Source: Paramecium tetraurelia (Eukaryota > Ciliophora > Oligohymenophorea > Peniculida > Parameciidae). From it: a DNA stretch of 64,000 nt. The notes beneath the pieces are model-generated. The model saw nothing but the letters and a program-made list of their open reading frames with translations, was not told the DNA's origin and did not search any database. Shown here piece by piece: positions 49,695 to 61,541 of the stretch (the stretch's first letter is position 1; each line of letters begins with the position of its first letter). A program made the translations under genes and the position numbers. Location of the stretch: the NCBI RefSeq assembly GCF_000165425.1, contig NW_001799444.1:248001-312000 (forward strand), written 5' to 3'.

Positions 49695-50973
49695 ATGAAC
49701 CAACTTGAAAGATTATTACATTAATAAGGAAAAAAAGTGAAATTACAAGAATAAGAGCTGGATGATGTGAATAGAAGGCATTAAGAATTGCAGACCAAAT
49801 TAACTTAGGAGGAAGATAAAAATAAAATATTATAAGGCAATATCGACAAATTATCATTGATTGAGTATGAATTGAGAAGACAACTACAATTTGTTGAAGC
49901 ACAAAGAGATAATCTATTGGAGCAACTAAAATCCCTACATGAATATAATTTCTCGATGTTCAATCTATAGTAAAAATATACAATATTATTTTAGAGAAAA
50001 CCATGTGTGTAACAAATTTAGAACAGTTTAAGAGCTAGCACTCACACGAAATGAATTATAAAAATAATAATAACAATTACTAATTTTGCAAACCGAAAAT
50101 GCTGGATTAATAAGCAAAGTTAAAGAGCTAATGTCCACCAATACCTCCTTAAACGAAAAACTACAAAAATACCCACAATAATTTGAAAATCTAAGAGAAA
50201 AGTACATAAAACTTTTGACAGAGAGAGATCTTCAGATATAATCACTTAGTGAGATAATAGAAAGGCTGAAAATATAGAGATAAGTAAAGGAAGAAAAGTG
50301 TGAGAAAATAGAGTTTGAGGAATCCGACTTAACAGAAGATACCAATTCAAACCAAGATGCTATTTTAGAGTAATAAACCTTTAAGGATAATCTTGAAATC
50401 ATTAAAATTATGAAAAAATCTGATGAGGAAAAGCAAAGAGCCATCCTCTAACTCACTGAATAAGTTTCACAATTATAAGCTGAGAATTCAAAATAGCGAT
50501 TACTCTTAACAACCGAATAGGTAATACAACTCTATCCTTAAGATATCCAATTATAAATTCGTCGCCTTTAACAATTAAGAGCATATATATCCTAATTTAC
50601 TACAAAAATTGCTAATTTACAAATGAAATATTAAGAAATCAATGAGTTAAAAAAACGCAATTTAGAATTAGAAGAGAGATGCAAAATTTAACAGGAAGAA
50701 ATAAATCAATTTGCAAATAAAAAGAAAAAATTAGAAGAAATTTAGGAATAATTTGCAATTGTATTAAAAGAGAATTGGAAGTTGAAAGGGAGAAATTAAT
50801 AGAAATAACACAAGATGAAATAACTGTTACCAAACATTCTTTAGAATTTATCTACCGAGCTGTGTTTTGAAGAATATCCCTTTGAAAGTTTGGAAGAGCT
50901 GTTGAAATGCTATGAAAAACTTCGAAACTAATTGAGGAGTTAGTCAGAATAGAGACATAAAAGCCAACTTTGA
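49695..50973 (+). CDS. Coiled-coil protein
   Basis: 417 codons with one 25-nt intron. From the first residues it is an almost continuous coiled coil rich in Leu, Glu, Gln and Lys (MNQLERLLHQQGKKVKLQEQ, ELRRQLQFVEAQRDNLLEQL), broken once near the intron and once around residue 230. It ends with a short non-coil part containing CFEEYPFESLEELLKCYEKL. No globular domain is recognised. Such proteins in ciliates commonly belong to basal bodies or axonemes, but nothing specific supports a location here. The next gene on the same strand starts 116 bp downstream. Confidence 0.7.
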
Positions 50974-51089
50974 TTATAAAATAAATACATAATACATTTA
51001 TATAAGGAAATTATATCCAAGAGAGTAAAATATTCCCATAATTCTCAACTTAATTATAAATATAATTATATCAAACATCTCTAAGAAAT

Positions 51090-52245
51090 ATGAAAAATTT
51101 TCTTGAAAAACACATCAGCAATGATTACAGTATCCGAATGAATAATGTGTCATAGAATCATGGTATTTAACTCATATGTATTTAATAGATTATCAATTAA
51201 ACCAATACAAATGTTCTTCTCCTATGATATTTGGTAATAGATTTGCATCACCTTCGCCATTCAGATCAGTTACTCCTATTTAAGGATAATTGTCTCCTGC
51301 AAATCAATCTCGCAGAGAAAGTGCTTTTTCAAGAAACTCTGACAACTATGATTTTTCAGTTAAAGAAAAATCAAAAATTGTAAATAAGGTCATTACTTAA
51401 CAAATCCAAAAGCAACAAGAATATTAAGATGAAGACGAATACAACATTGATTTCTTTTTCGATAAAGAGCAAATCATACTTGAAGAGTAAGAACTCTTAC
51501 ATGCAAAACTTAGAATGATTCGAGATGATTTCAACTTCAAAATCTAACAAATGGAAGATTGTAATTAATTATCTAAGTTTTAAGAGAATACCTGAGAGAA
51601 AGATAATCGATTTTACAAAATCTTTCAATTTCTATTAAAGAAGAACAAGACAGATTCAATGAGTAATCAAAACAAAACAAAAGGAAGAATAAATAGAATG
51701 AAATCCATGCAAGAACTGACTCCTTAAATAAGCACGATTCTAAAGGGGATTCATAAACAATCTAATAAGAAATATTCAGGGCTGCTACTTCTATAAAAGA
51801 ATAGAGAGGAGATTAAAATCTTGAAAGGAGAGATGCCATTGACATCAGACGTGAATCTCGTCATGAATCTATCAATGATTATAGTTCTCATCATAGAAGA
51901 GAATCATCATATAAAACAGTCAAATTGAGAGAATCCAGAGTTAAAAGAGAGGAATCTCTGAAAGGTGACTCTGTTAAAGATGAATAACCATTGAAAAGCG
52001 CATTAAAAAAGAAAGATTCCAATAGACAAACATAAAATTGTTAGGATGATTCTTAAGATGATTGGAAATTTATTAAGGAGGCAAAAAATAATTTAGAAAA
52101 ACAAAAAACTCAATTAGATGATAAATAATCTCCTAATAAAGTTAGATTTGTTAATTAAGAGAAATCTTGTAAAAAACAATAGGATAAGATGGTTAAGTCA
52201 AAATATTTAAATGATATAGACATTTTTTTAAAATGTAGATATTGA
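51090..52245 (+). CDS. Charged disordered protein with PP1-docking-like KVRFV motif
   Basis: 369 codons after introns of 26 and 20 nt. The sequence is mostly disordered: Ser/Pro-rich blocks (FASPSPFRSVTP), a short coiled stretch (IDFFFDKEQIILEEQELLHA), an Arg/Ser/Glu-rich region (DIRRESRHESINDYSSHHRR, KLRESRVKREESLK), and KSALKKKDS followed later by NKVRFV. K-S-x-L-K-K-x and K-V-R-F are features of protein phosphatase 1 regulators, where RVxF binds the catalytic subunit. That is suggestive, not proof. It converges with K+ channel copy 4; stops are 34 bp apart. Confidence 0.6.
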
Positions 52246-52279
52246 AATTTATATATATAAAGAAATAACTTAAACCAAT

Positions 52280-55204
52280 TCATTATTAAAATTATTCTTT
52301 ATTTTTCTTAACCCCAGTTGGTTTCAAATGTCTTCTCGAGGTGGAAGACATAATTAATCTCATACCACATGCTAATTTAGCTACTTTGTAATAAAAAGTG
52401 AATTTGAATGCCTTTTTTAAATTACTAGCATAGATTGAAGAAATCTTAGATTTTTATTTATTCAAACTTAAAATAATGCTTGAAACATTGCTTTAAGGCA
52501 TGTAATTTTAAAATTAATAAATTTTATCAATATCTAAGTTTAAAGACTTACTAATATGCTTATTATGATCATCTATTTCAATAATGATATTTGAGGATAG
52601 ACCTTACTTTAATGACTTTTACTGAATCAGTTAAGTACTTTGGCCATCTGGATTAATATAACTAGATTCTCTCTAATACCCAATAGATATTTTCCTCTTA
52701 TCCTTATATTCAATGTGCTTATTTGATTAAAGTGATGTTACAAATTTACCAGTTAAGATGTGAGATTGTCTTCTTGAATTCAATTTTTATTATGCGACAG
52801 TATTTGTATCTTGGATTCTTTCCTATCTAATATCAGGTGATTAATCACTCAATGAAGAACCTTCATGAACTTCCATTTTTAAATCACTTTATCTTCTAGT
52901 AGTTGAATCTTTAAACCTTTTGGTGCCACTTATTACTGTTTGAGTTTCATTTTAATTTGATATCAATTCCTATTGCTAAAATTGCACAACTGTATTCATA
53001 ATACCCTAAATTACAATATCTAATTACATTGATTGAGCTAAGAACCTTGAGTTTTTGTCTATCATTTCTTCTTATAAGAGATCGTTATTACAAAGTGAAC
53101 CCCTCTCGTTTTATTAATGTTTCTAAATTTGGTTTATAAGAGATAAGGAAGCAATCGCTATTCATATGATCGGCTTTGTTGCATAAACTGCACTTCTTAC
53201 CAATTAAACTATAGTCAGATAAGTAAATTAGATGATCCTTAATTTATTGAAATAGTTCTTTATCCTTTTGATTATTTTATAGAACTTTCATGAAATCTTG
53301 TCTTGAAATTTTGTAGAGTTATGTAAATTGAGAACTGACGATCATAAATTTTGAATCAAATCCACTCATAAATTGGTATTCTCCAAATGTCTATCCTTCA
53401 TTGTAAGTCTGAACAATTTTCTTAGTTCTTATTTCAACTAATTTGACCTGGCCTGAGTCTATATAATAACTATTTGCTTATTGCATTCTTACATATGAAA
53501 ATCTTTGTGTCTCTCCTCTGGATTGTAAATTATATCATTAGGTATACAATTTATTTATTCAATTTATTATGTCACTTAATTTAAAGTAGGCTTAGAGAAG
53601 TTATTAAATAATATTTTCACGTTCTTGATTATCCGAGCTTTGATATTAAAATTGACCTCATTCTTCAACCCTGTTGGCAATTTCTCTAATATCTATTGAG
53701 CCTATGATTTAGTTATTTTTATTACTTCTATTTTGTTACTTTTGCCTTCTTGATCAACTTAATTTTTAAGATAATTCCTTACTCTATTCTAGATTGAGTC
53801 ATCCACTAAATTGTTCTTCATAAACGTATTGATGAGTATCAATTATCTTCTATTAATGTTATGATAAGGTTAATATGTACTTGTATTAATTTTTCTGATC
53901 GTAAAAGTTCTTAATTATCATTCCAATTGAATTCACAGAATATGCAAATACAAAACTACTGACGAACATTGTGAAATTAGAAAATAAGATCTCAATAGGA
54001 TTTGAAGCTGTGATATCTCCGTATCCAACTGTTACCATAGTCATTGTGGCCCAATATATTGCATAATCATATTTTACCCAGTAGGATTGATTCTCTAGAG
54101 AATATTTACTTAACCAAGATTACTAATTCAATTATTCACACACAAGAGCTAAGTAATGCCAAAGGCATCCGATAATATGAATAAAATAATATAATGAGAT
54201 GATTAAGAAAATCAAATCTAAAATTTCACTTAATCTTCCATTTAAGTAAAGACAATCAACAAAATTGTTAATCTTATTGTAAACTGTGAATATTATAATG
54301 ATAATTTAAATAATTGACAAAGCTTAAGCAATCTGAATATTCTCTATTCCTTAATACATTATTAGCCAGATAATAAAATTAACTAAATCATTAACTATTT
54401 GAAATCTAAGATAATTTTGGATGATTCTTTTCCTGCTTACAATTAGCTAATTAATTTAATTTCTAAATTACTTCTCCTTGCACTAAAATTGCTTTGTTGT
54501 TTGCAACCAGCCCATCAATCAATAAATACAGAAAGACTATTTCAGTAATCCTTTAAATTTCTTGGCTTTATTATAATTAAAATGAGGCAATAAAGGGTGA
54601 TAGCCACAAAATAAAAAAACTACATAAAATACTAAATAAACTCCAGACTTTAACAAATCTATCTTAGGGTAAAAAAACAGGGAATGTAAAACATTATTCA
54701 AGTTTACTAAAAGTTTATTTCTTCTTAGTTCTTTTCCCTTCTAATAATGCATCATCTAAAAATAAATAATTAAGTAAATTCTTTTTTTCTTCCATCATTT
54801 GCTTTGTTAGAAGATGAGCATTAGATAGCAATCTGTCTTTAAATTTGAGTAACATTTATTTGCCCAAGACTTGCTTTAATTATAACCCATCATCTTCTTT
54901 ATTCTCGATTTGAAATTAACTATGAGTGTTTTGCAATTTCTTATTTACTTAATACTAATATAACTGATAAAAATACATCAAACTTTATAGATAAAATTTG
55001 GGAATTCTTTTTCATTAATTTGTTTTTATTAAGGGTTGTCTCCTATTTTAGTGATCTCATACTTTCCATGTTACTGATTTCTGATTGGAATTAAACATCT
55101 GAATTTGATCCAAGTTTTGGATCAACATGTGGAGTAGCTCCATCCAAAATGAACCTTGGAGATGTAAAATCTTTGAAGTCTTACTCACAAAAATAGCTTG
55201 ACAT
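52280..55204 (-). CDS. Cyclic-nucleotide-type six-helix K+ channel, copy 4
   Basis: 948 codons after introns of 22, 25 and 31 nt. S1 is SILCSFFILWLSPFIASF. The S2-S4 region includes KRIIQNYLRFQIVNDLVNFI, S5 is IIGCLWHYLALV, the pore is YWATMTMVTVGYGD, and S6 ends VNSIGMII. A cyclic-nucleotide-like domain with TFGEYQFMSGF follows, then the zinc knuckle CSLCNKADHMNSDC (53151-53192, exact C-x2-C-x4-H-x4-C) and FLISYKPNLE. The Gln-rich tail ends SSTSRRHLKPTGVKKNKE before Gln codons and TGA. It is on the opposite strand from copies 1-3 and next to the degraded copy 5. All channel core residues are intact. Confidence 0.88.
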
Positions 55205-56299
55205 GTATAAATTTAATAATAAGAATAATCTCTGAAAAATAAATTATTCATATTCTCAATATAATTGATATTTAATATTATTAGTCCTATGCTATAAATC
55301 TAACTCCAAAAATGTTGATTAATCCTCATATGAATTTCAATTATAAATTCTAACAATTACTTATTTTACTAGAATTCACAATCATTATTTACCTTAATTA
55401 AAACACAAAAACTATTTAATGTTCATCGTCCAAATGTTTGTAAATTTAATTAATGGAGACTTCCTTTGATTCTTTAATAATTTGATTAATCAATTTTTTG
55501 AATTTAATTTTAATATCTCTTGTCAAAATTGTAATATAAATAATTAATTTCTACCCTAATAAGAAAATTAATAACCTTTTTTAACATATGTTAAAAGAAA
55601 TTTAAATTCGCATTAATAATTAATATATTGGCAAATCAATAATTGCTTTGTAATTGATATAAAAGAAATAAAAAATCAATTCTAGCTATTGACTCGATGC
55701 GATGACTTTCTGAAAAGCATTTGCCAAGGTATGCTTCTAAATAAATATAAATCTATATTTATTTGAGTTTAATCTGTAGATTTTTTGTAAAAACTTTAAC
55801 TTTTATAGATTTTGCAAAATTCATTCTTCAAAAGCGATGAATCTTATACATAATATTAATTTGAAGAACAATGCATATAGTAAGAATTGAGAATATTTTA
55901 GATATTATTTTGTGTGAAATATATTTGAAATGTTCCATTTAATCTAATTCAAAATAACACAAATGGAATGATTGAATATACTCCAGCTGATTAAATTGAT
56001 GATTACTTTTTGTTTAAGAATTATTAGATGAATTCATTCCTTAATATTGCAATTGTAATTAGTCACTACCTTAAAGAAATTATTATTTATTGGTAACATG
56101 CCTTTTCGAGGGATCCTAAGAGGAAAATTTTCAATTTTATTTATTTTTAGAGTATCACTACTTTATCGATTAGAATTTTAGATAGACTCTAAGTTAATTG
56201 AATTTATGTACTTTTTTCCTAGATATATTGTTATTCTATTCCCAAATTCTTAGGAAATACTAATTTCATCTTGATGCTAGATTTTATTATGCGTTTCAT
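55205..56299. other. Long AT-rich region with no intact gene, partly decayed channel tail
   Basis: About 1.1 kb between the start of channel copy 4 and the last recognisable part of the channel pseudogene, both on the minus strand. The left half should contain the promoter of copy 4. The right half probably contains the remains of the pseudogene's 3' end, because intact copies continue 300-500 codons beyond the zinc knuckle, but no residue block could be matched. All six frames are closed at short intervals. Confidence 0.4.
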
Positions 56300-58110
56300 G
56301 ATCTTCGTGATGATTGAAGATTCTTTAAATTCTCAAATTTTTCTCATGAACAATGATCTCTCTTGGTAGGAATAAAACAATTAATTTTTAACAAGAAATT
56401 CTTTATCTGGTTTATAGGTAAGAAAATGCAATCGTTAATTAGATGATATCCTTAACATGCTACACAATTAATAGATAGATCTTAATAATGAAATAAAATC
56501 TTGTTTCACATTTCACAATATTTTTGGAAGTCCATAATAAACCTTTCCAACATTTCTAAATTGTTTTATTAGTTTTGTTTCAATACGATTTTTTTCCCCC
56601 TTCTGGATTATAAAAATTGAATTTTCATTAGTAGATTTTGATTAGAAAATGATTTTCTGGGAGTAATTCACTAAATATTCATACTGCAAACGATTTGATG
56701 AATTGTAGACGATTGATAATTCTTATTGAAGAATTCAACACAAGTGAATGCTTTAATTTAGACATCTTCTAATAATCCTATTTTAGATTATAAGATACCT
56801 TCTCTATTTATTTAATTTATCTCTGATTTATTTCCTTTCACTTGTTGCTCATGATGATATTTAAAACGTTTCTAATTCAACTTTGCAATTACAAAGAAGC
56901 TTCATTTTTATCCATATATTGATTTACCAATAGTAGATTCCTCTTTTAAGATTGTTTTTGCAAATCAATATTTGAGAATATAATTGCAATTGCATTAATT
57001 TAAAATGCAAATACTACAATTGCAAAGAATATCATAATGATTGCACAGATATCTTCATAAATATTGTATGGAGTGACATCCCCATATCCTAAGGTTACCA
57101 TCGTAGCAGTTTCCCATTAAAATTAGTAACCATATTTAGGAAATAATGCAGAATGTTATAAATTTTGTTGTTGAATCCATGAATTTGAGAAGGAAGATTA
57201 TCTTATGTTGCCAACATAATACTGTTATGTTAAGTACTTATAATATAGAGTGAATTAGTAGAAATAAAATAATCACAATACCAAATGCATGCCATAAAAT
57301 GAGTAAAGTAAAAAATAAGAAAATAAATTGAGACAAATTCAGTAAAATATGATTGAATGACAAATATTTCTCCATATCTATTAATGGTTTTTTTGAATTT
57401 AATGGAAATTTAAGTAATTGTATTAGTAAAATCATCTCAGTAAAGAAATAGATTGTGATTGATGCGATGGCATTTTGGTATAATACTTATATGATGTTGT
57501 GTTCACTACATTATATAACATTTACAATTTTTTATTGATCTATAATCCCTCTATTTGACTTGAATCAAATCCAAATAGATAAATCAGCATTTTTTCAATT
57601 TAATTCATAGCGTAAGTGTTAGGAGGATCAAAAGATATCTTGAATGGTACCCACCACAGTCAGTTTTAAGAATTACCAAAACTTACGGGTTGGATTATAA
57701 TTGGGATTTTTGGATGTTAATGAATATTCTCAACACTCCTCTAAAAGTCTACTTGTATCTAATCGAATCTAGTTTCTTGTTACGTTGATGCTTCTTGCAT
57801 TCTAATTCTATCTTATGGAAATTAAGAGGCTGTCTTGGATAGATACCTATAGATTTACATAATAATTTGATGCTTTCTTTAAAGTTACTCTGGTTTGTCT
57901 CATCTGCATATCATGTGCAATATCTTCATGCCATTTCTCATAGACAGAACTTTGGTCCTAACTATCCCATTTGTTCTTTTGAATATGATTAGTGTTTATT
58001 ATATGAATTAATTAAGGTTAGAATTTATCTTAGTAACGCGAAGTACCTATACTTATATCAATTGAAATTTAACTTTTGTTGATCGATCTTGTTGATTCCT
58101 ACTAATCCAT
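56300..58110 (-). pseudogene. K+ channel copy 5, disrupted
   Basis: ATG 58110 opens a channel-type N-terminus (VTLKKASNYYVNL, IPIIIQP). S1 (LWWVPFKISFDPP) follows but is reached only past an in-frame TGA at 57660-57662 and what looks like a short deletion. S5 reads FTHFMACIW and is interrupted by a 59-bp TA-flanked insertion (57220-57280); beyond it comes YVGNIRQSSFSNSW, then the pore ETATMVTLGYGD with a TLGYGD filter. The C-linker has in-frame TGA at 56877-56879, where intact copies have Arg (QSRIRN), and at 56838-56840. A CNBD fragment (IFIIQKGE) and the zinc knuckle CVACQGYHLINDC (56428-56466) remain, followed by a frameshift before TYKPDK. The N-terminal introns look normal. It cannot encode a full channel. 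The left boundary is approximate. Confidence 0.8.
57220..57280 (-). mobile_element. IES-like TA-bounded insertion retained in a channel gene
   Basis: A 59-bp segment flanked by TA dinucleotides (57220-57221 and 57279-57280) lies inside the S5 codons. Read on the coding strand, the left end is TATTGTGA; read inward from the other end it is TACTGTTA. Both fit the Paramecium IES end consensus TAYAGYNR except for T at position 4. Precise removal leaving one TA joins ATT TGG TAT TAT GTT GGC, giving CIWYYVG, the conserved S5 end seen in copies 1 and 2. No intron with GT-AG ends restores the same reading. IESs are germline elements normally excised when the macronucleus forms. Confidence 0.75.
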
Positions 58111-58154
58111 ATAAATTTAGATTGATTGGGAATTATATTAATATTTTTAATAAA

Positions 58155-58802
58155 ATGTAAGGCAATATTAAAGAAGCATTCTTAAAATTAGATCATTTCT
58201 ACACATCTTCTCAGAAAGGCAGGACCAAATACCTAATTCTGTTTACTTATGAACATAGCATTACTACTCCAGCCTTATTGCTTAGAGTCTATGAGGGCAG
58301 GACTATTTGGATATTGTAGATTCTCGAAAAACACATAGAGGAAATGAGATCCAAAAGTGAAATCAAAGGAACACTCAATTCATTTTTGGATATGATGTTA
58401 TAAGCTTTGGAAAGTAATCAATACTAATTGACCCTTGAAAATTTAAATCTACAAATTTTATTCGAATTTTAACTTACTCAAGGAGTTTTCATTAAGAGTG
58501 TGTTAGATCTAGGGGAAGGCTTCGTCATAGAAAGTAAAGACTCAATCGAATTCTCCAAAGATTTTACGATAGATTTATACGAATCAATGCGATATAAATT
58601 TATTGCTTTGAAAAACCAAAAAGAATCAGAAATTGCTTTAGTTAAATAATAAACAATAGCATCCAAGGATAAGGATGTCCCAAAAGTGTTTTAATAGTTG
58701 TCAGAAGTAAAGGAAGAGCCTCCTAAGAAGAGGGTTGTCAATGGAGATATAGTGATGCCTAACAAGAAGAAGAGAAAAGCAATAGGTGCTCGTTTTGAAT
58801 GA
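58155..58802 (+). CDS. Small unknown protein with basic C-terminal tail
   Basis: 215 codons, no intron. The N-terminal two thirds are predicted globular with alternating strands and helices (TKYLILFTYEHSITTPALLL, TIWILQILEKHIEEMRS). The C-terminal third is Lys-rich and ends PNKKKRKAIGARFE, which looks like a nuclear localisation signal. The arrangement of a small head, a helix and a basic end reminded me of XRCC4-superfamily DNA-repair factors, but no diagnostic residue supports this. The start is 45 bp from the start of the divergent channel pseudogene, so the shared promoter region is probably maintained by this gene. Confidence 0.65.
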
Positions 58803-58827
58803 AGAATCATATAATTGTCTTTAATCA

Positions 58828-59490
58828 TCATAAATAATCCTTAATACTATTAACGATTTAAAAATTGTCATCATTGCCTTTATCTTGTTCTTTATCCTAT
58901 ATTTAATCATCTTCTGTTTATTGCATACAGTTATAAGTGTCCTCCTGTTTTGTATTTTGAATTTCTTTTGGATGATTGAGATATATTATTAATCTATTTT
59001 AATTTATAGCATCTAATATAGTTTCTCCTTTTATTTCATGTACCAAATTATTAAGTATCAACTTGATTGAACTTGATCTTAGTTTCTCTATAATTTAATC
59101 TGATTCTTTGCTTAACTATAAATTTTCTAAATTATTATCAGAATTAAGTATTGATTCACTATTATTCTTAATAGGTTCTTTTTTTATTTTTTATGCTAAT
59201 TAATCAAAATATTTCAAATTCTTTTTTGCTTTTTTCCATTTTTTAGAAATTATCGAAGTTAATTCATTATGAGTTGCATTTGGATATAGAGATTTAATTT
59301 CTGACAATTGTTTTTCATAAAAATCTTTCCAATCTTTTTTCTTTGGATTTCCATAATCATCGAAAGCAGATACTCGAATTCGTTAACTATGATATCTCTA
59401 TTTCGTATATTTGTCAGTTTCTAATTTCCTTTATGTTGGTAATTCATTTGTAGTATGAAGGATGTTAATATGTATTTTTTTTGTTGTCAT
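58828..59490 (-). CDS. HMG-box-like protein
   Basis: 220 codons, no intron. Residues about 50-105 contain DWKDFYEKQLSEIKSLYPNA and ISKKWKKAKKNLKYFDQLAQ, which fit the HMG box pattern (FxxxxxxxIKxxxPxxxxxELxxxIxxxWKxxxxxxxxYxxxA). HMG-box proteins bend DNA and act in chromatin. The rest is acidic and Gln/Asn/Asp rich, with two helices (IEKLRSSSIKLILNNLVHEI). It converges with the gene ending at 58802 (25 bp between stops). Confidence 0.6.
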
Positions 59491-59667
59491 TTTTAAGAAT
59501 CTAAATTGGTATTTTAAAATAGTTCCTATCTTAAGAGCAAAATATTAACAGGATTTTTATTGAAAATTATTTTGATCTCTTAAATGTATGACAAGTTTTT
59601 TATTTTTTTTTTTATTTTAATCTGCTATAATGACTCTTTGATAAACTAATAATAAATTTAACTGCTA

Positions 59668-60380
59668 ATGAGATCTACCTATTCTCCTGTATAAATTTCA
59701 TTTTATAACAATAGATTATATCCTCTCCTTGCAAATTCGATATTCCAATTACTAAATGTACAGAAATACAATAAAGATTGGATTATCAAACTTGGAGTGA
59801 TGTCAAAAAAGGAATACGTGATAAAGTATAATCAAGAGTTCAAGGATTTGAAAATCAGAAATTCATCTAAAAGAGTGATCTCTTGTACAATTTTAAGAAC
59901 TCAGATTAGAAATTATCATCCTAAGCATTAGCCTTACGATCATCAACATCTTATGTTAAAAATCATTTGGAAAACAAATTCCCAAAATAAGAATCTCCCA
60001 TCAAAATGGGGTTGACTCATGCAATCTATTCTCCAAGTTAAAAACCATCCATTCCAGTAGATGAGATCAAAAGAAGTAATATCTATCCATCTGCTTTTGG
60101 AACATTAACTGAAAAAGACAACTGCAAGACCAAATCATCAAAAAGAGACTTGATAGGTTCCTTCTAATCCAGTTTCGACGTCATTAATTTCTCTCGAAAG
60201 AATAAGCCAATCACAGATCGAGTTTCTTTAACAGAAATTATCAAAATCTCTAACCATTTATCAGATCTCCAATAAACAGATATCACATCCTTAAACAATG
60301 GTTACATTTCAGAACTTGTAGGATTATAATAAAACATAAGCAAACTATTAAATCATGCAAATAGTAAATTAAACAAATGA
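59668..60380 (+). CDS. Small unknown Ser/Lys-rich protein
   Basis: 228 codons after a 26-nt intron directly behind the start peptide MRSTYSP. The frame then runs openly: RLDYQTWSDVKKGIRDKVQS near the start, a polar centre (TLTEKDNCKTKSSKRDLIGS), and a C-terminal helix (LNNGYISELVGLQQNISKLL). An alternative standard-code frame from the same ATG stops early and lacks this composition. No domain is recognised. It is on the same strand as, and 33 bp upstream of, the next gene. Confidence 0.55.
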
Positions 60381-60413
60381 ATAACCTGTATAAATAAATA
60401 TATTTTATTGAAA

Positions 60414-61484
60414 ATGCCAAATATTTAAGAATCTTTACCCACATTAAGAAGAACATTAATTGGTGAAGTCGAACAATAAATGTTCATCTCTAACAAGTTC
60501 ACCTATCAGATTGCTCAATAGCTCCTTCTATCCAGACCTCACAACACTGATTTGCATCCTCAATTCAAAGGCTATTTTATTGATTGCTTGAAGTATGTTT
60601 AAAAGGCTAATCTCCCTTAAATTGCAATTTTAGGATCTGAGCTAATAAAATTAAAGCTATGAATTGTCGAACAAATAAGAAATAATTCCATTAATACCAA
60701 ATAGCCGTAAGTTGAAGGAAATGCAATTGGACAATATATCAATATTAAACTATTTCTCTTAAATATTGATTTCATGGCACTAGCTTATAAAATTTTACGG
60801 TTTCAATAGGCAGAATTAATTTATTTGAACTCTAGAGATATAAACTAAAAAAAAAAAATTCGGTCCAAACTGTAATTACTCTTTGAAAAGGATTAGGCGT
60901 AGTAACGTTAATCCTTTCCTTGTAACAGAATGTTATTTATGAGTGTAATACTTGGAAATGAAATTTAATTAGATATAGGCCTTGTGAGGGAGAAAATGTC
61001 GGTTATAAATGACTTAGAAATAGAAAATCTTTAATTCTCTAGAGAAAGGTTAAATGGGTTAGATAGATGCAGAAAAGGCAAGTTAGGATGTTCCATATAT
61101 TTATCCACTTTTTAAATGAGAGACTAGGATTGGCCCCATTAAAATTACATTTTCAATATAGTATTGAGAAGTAAGATGAATTGTGTTAGAATGTTGAAAA
61201 TTTCTTCTTAATTGAGGACTTCTTTTACTATATAATACCAAATAGAGCGGTATAATTGTTTGGTATTACATTGATTATTGTTGCCAATGACATCATTAAT
61301 AATCCGTAAATCATTTTTTTAGTCATCATTTAATATCTAATATTTTTATTAGGACTACTACACCAAATAAAGACCTCATATACCTGAGAATTTCGATTTA
61401 GAAGGTGCTTTTCTAGCTACTTATAAACGATTAAAGTAAAATGGTTATATGGAAATTTTATTTACTCTTATTTTATAATATTGA
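60414..61484 (+). CDS. Unknown protein with several introns, gene model incomplete
   Basis: Coding character is clear at both ends but the middle exons are not fully resolved. From ATG 60414: RRTLIGEVEQQMFISNKFTY and LHPQFKGYFIDCLKY, then a 37-nt intron and NSRKLKEMQLDNISILNYFS. Later there are NERLGLAPLKLHFQYSIEKQ and VENFFLIEDFFYYIIPNR, then an exon RPHIPENFDLEGAFLATYKR ending before TGA 61482-61484. The mid-part (60850-61080) can be read in more than one frame, and one reading contains TGA, so some decay cannot be excluded. No family is recognised; the C-terminal part is helical. Confidence 0.45.
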
Positions 61485-61541
61485 TAGATGAGGTTTAAAA
61501 TAATTTTAGTTTTCTTTATTTTATTAAACTAATTATTATTA

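Noticed and set aside
55690-55750. A gatgcgatgactttctga patch resembling box C and box D of a snoRNA.
   Set aside because: No second box pair, no terminal stem and no guide complement could be recognised; it is probably chance in AT-rich DNA.
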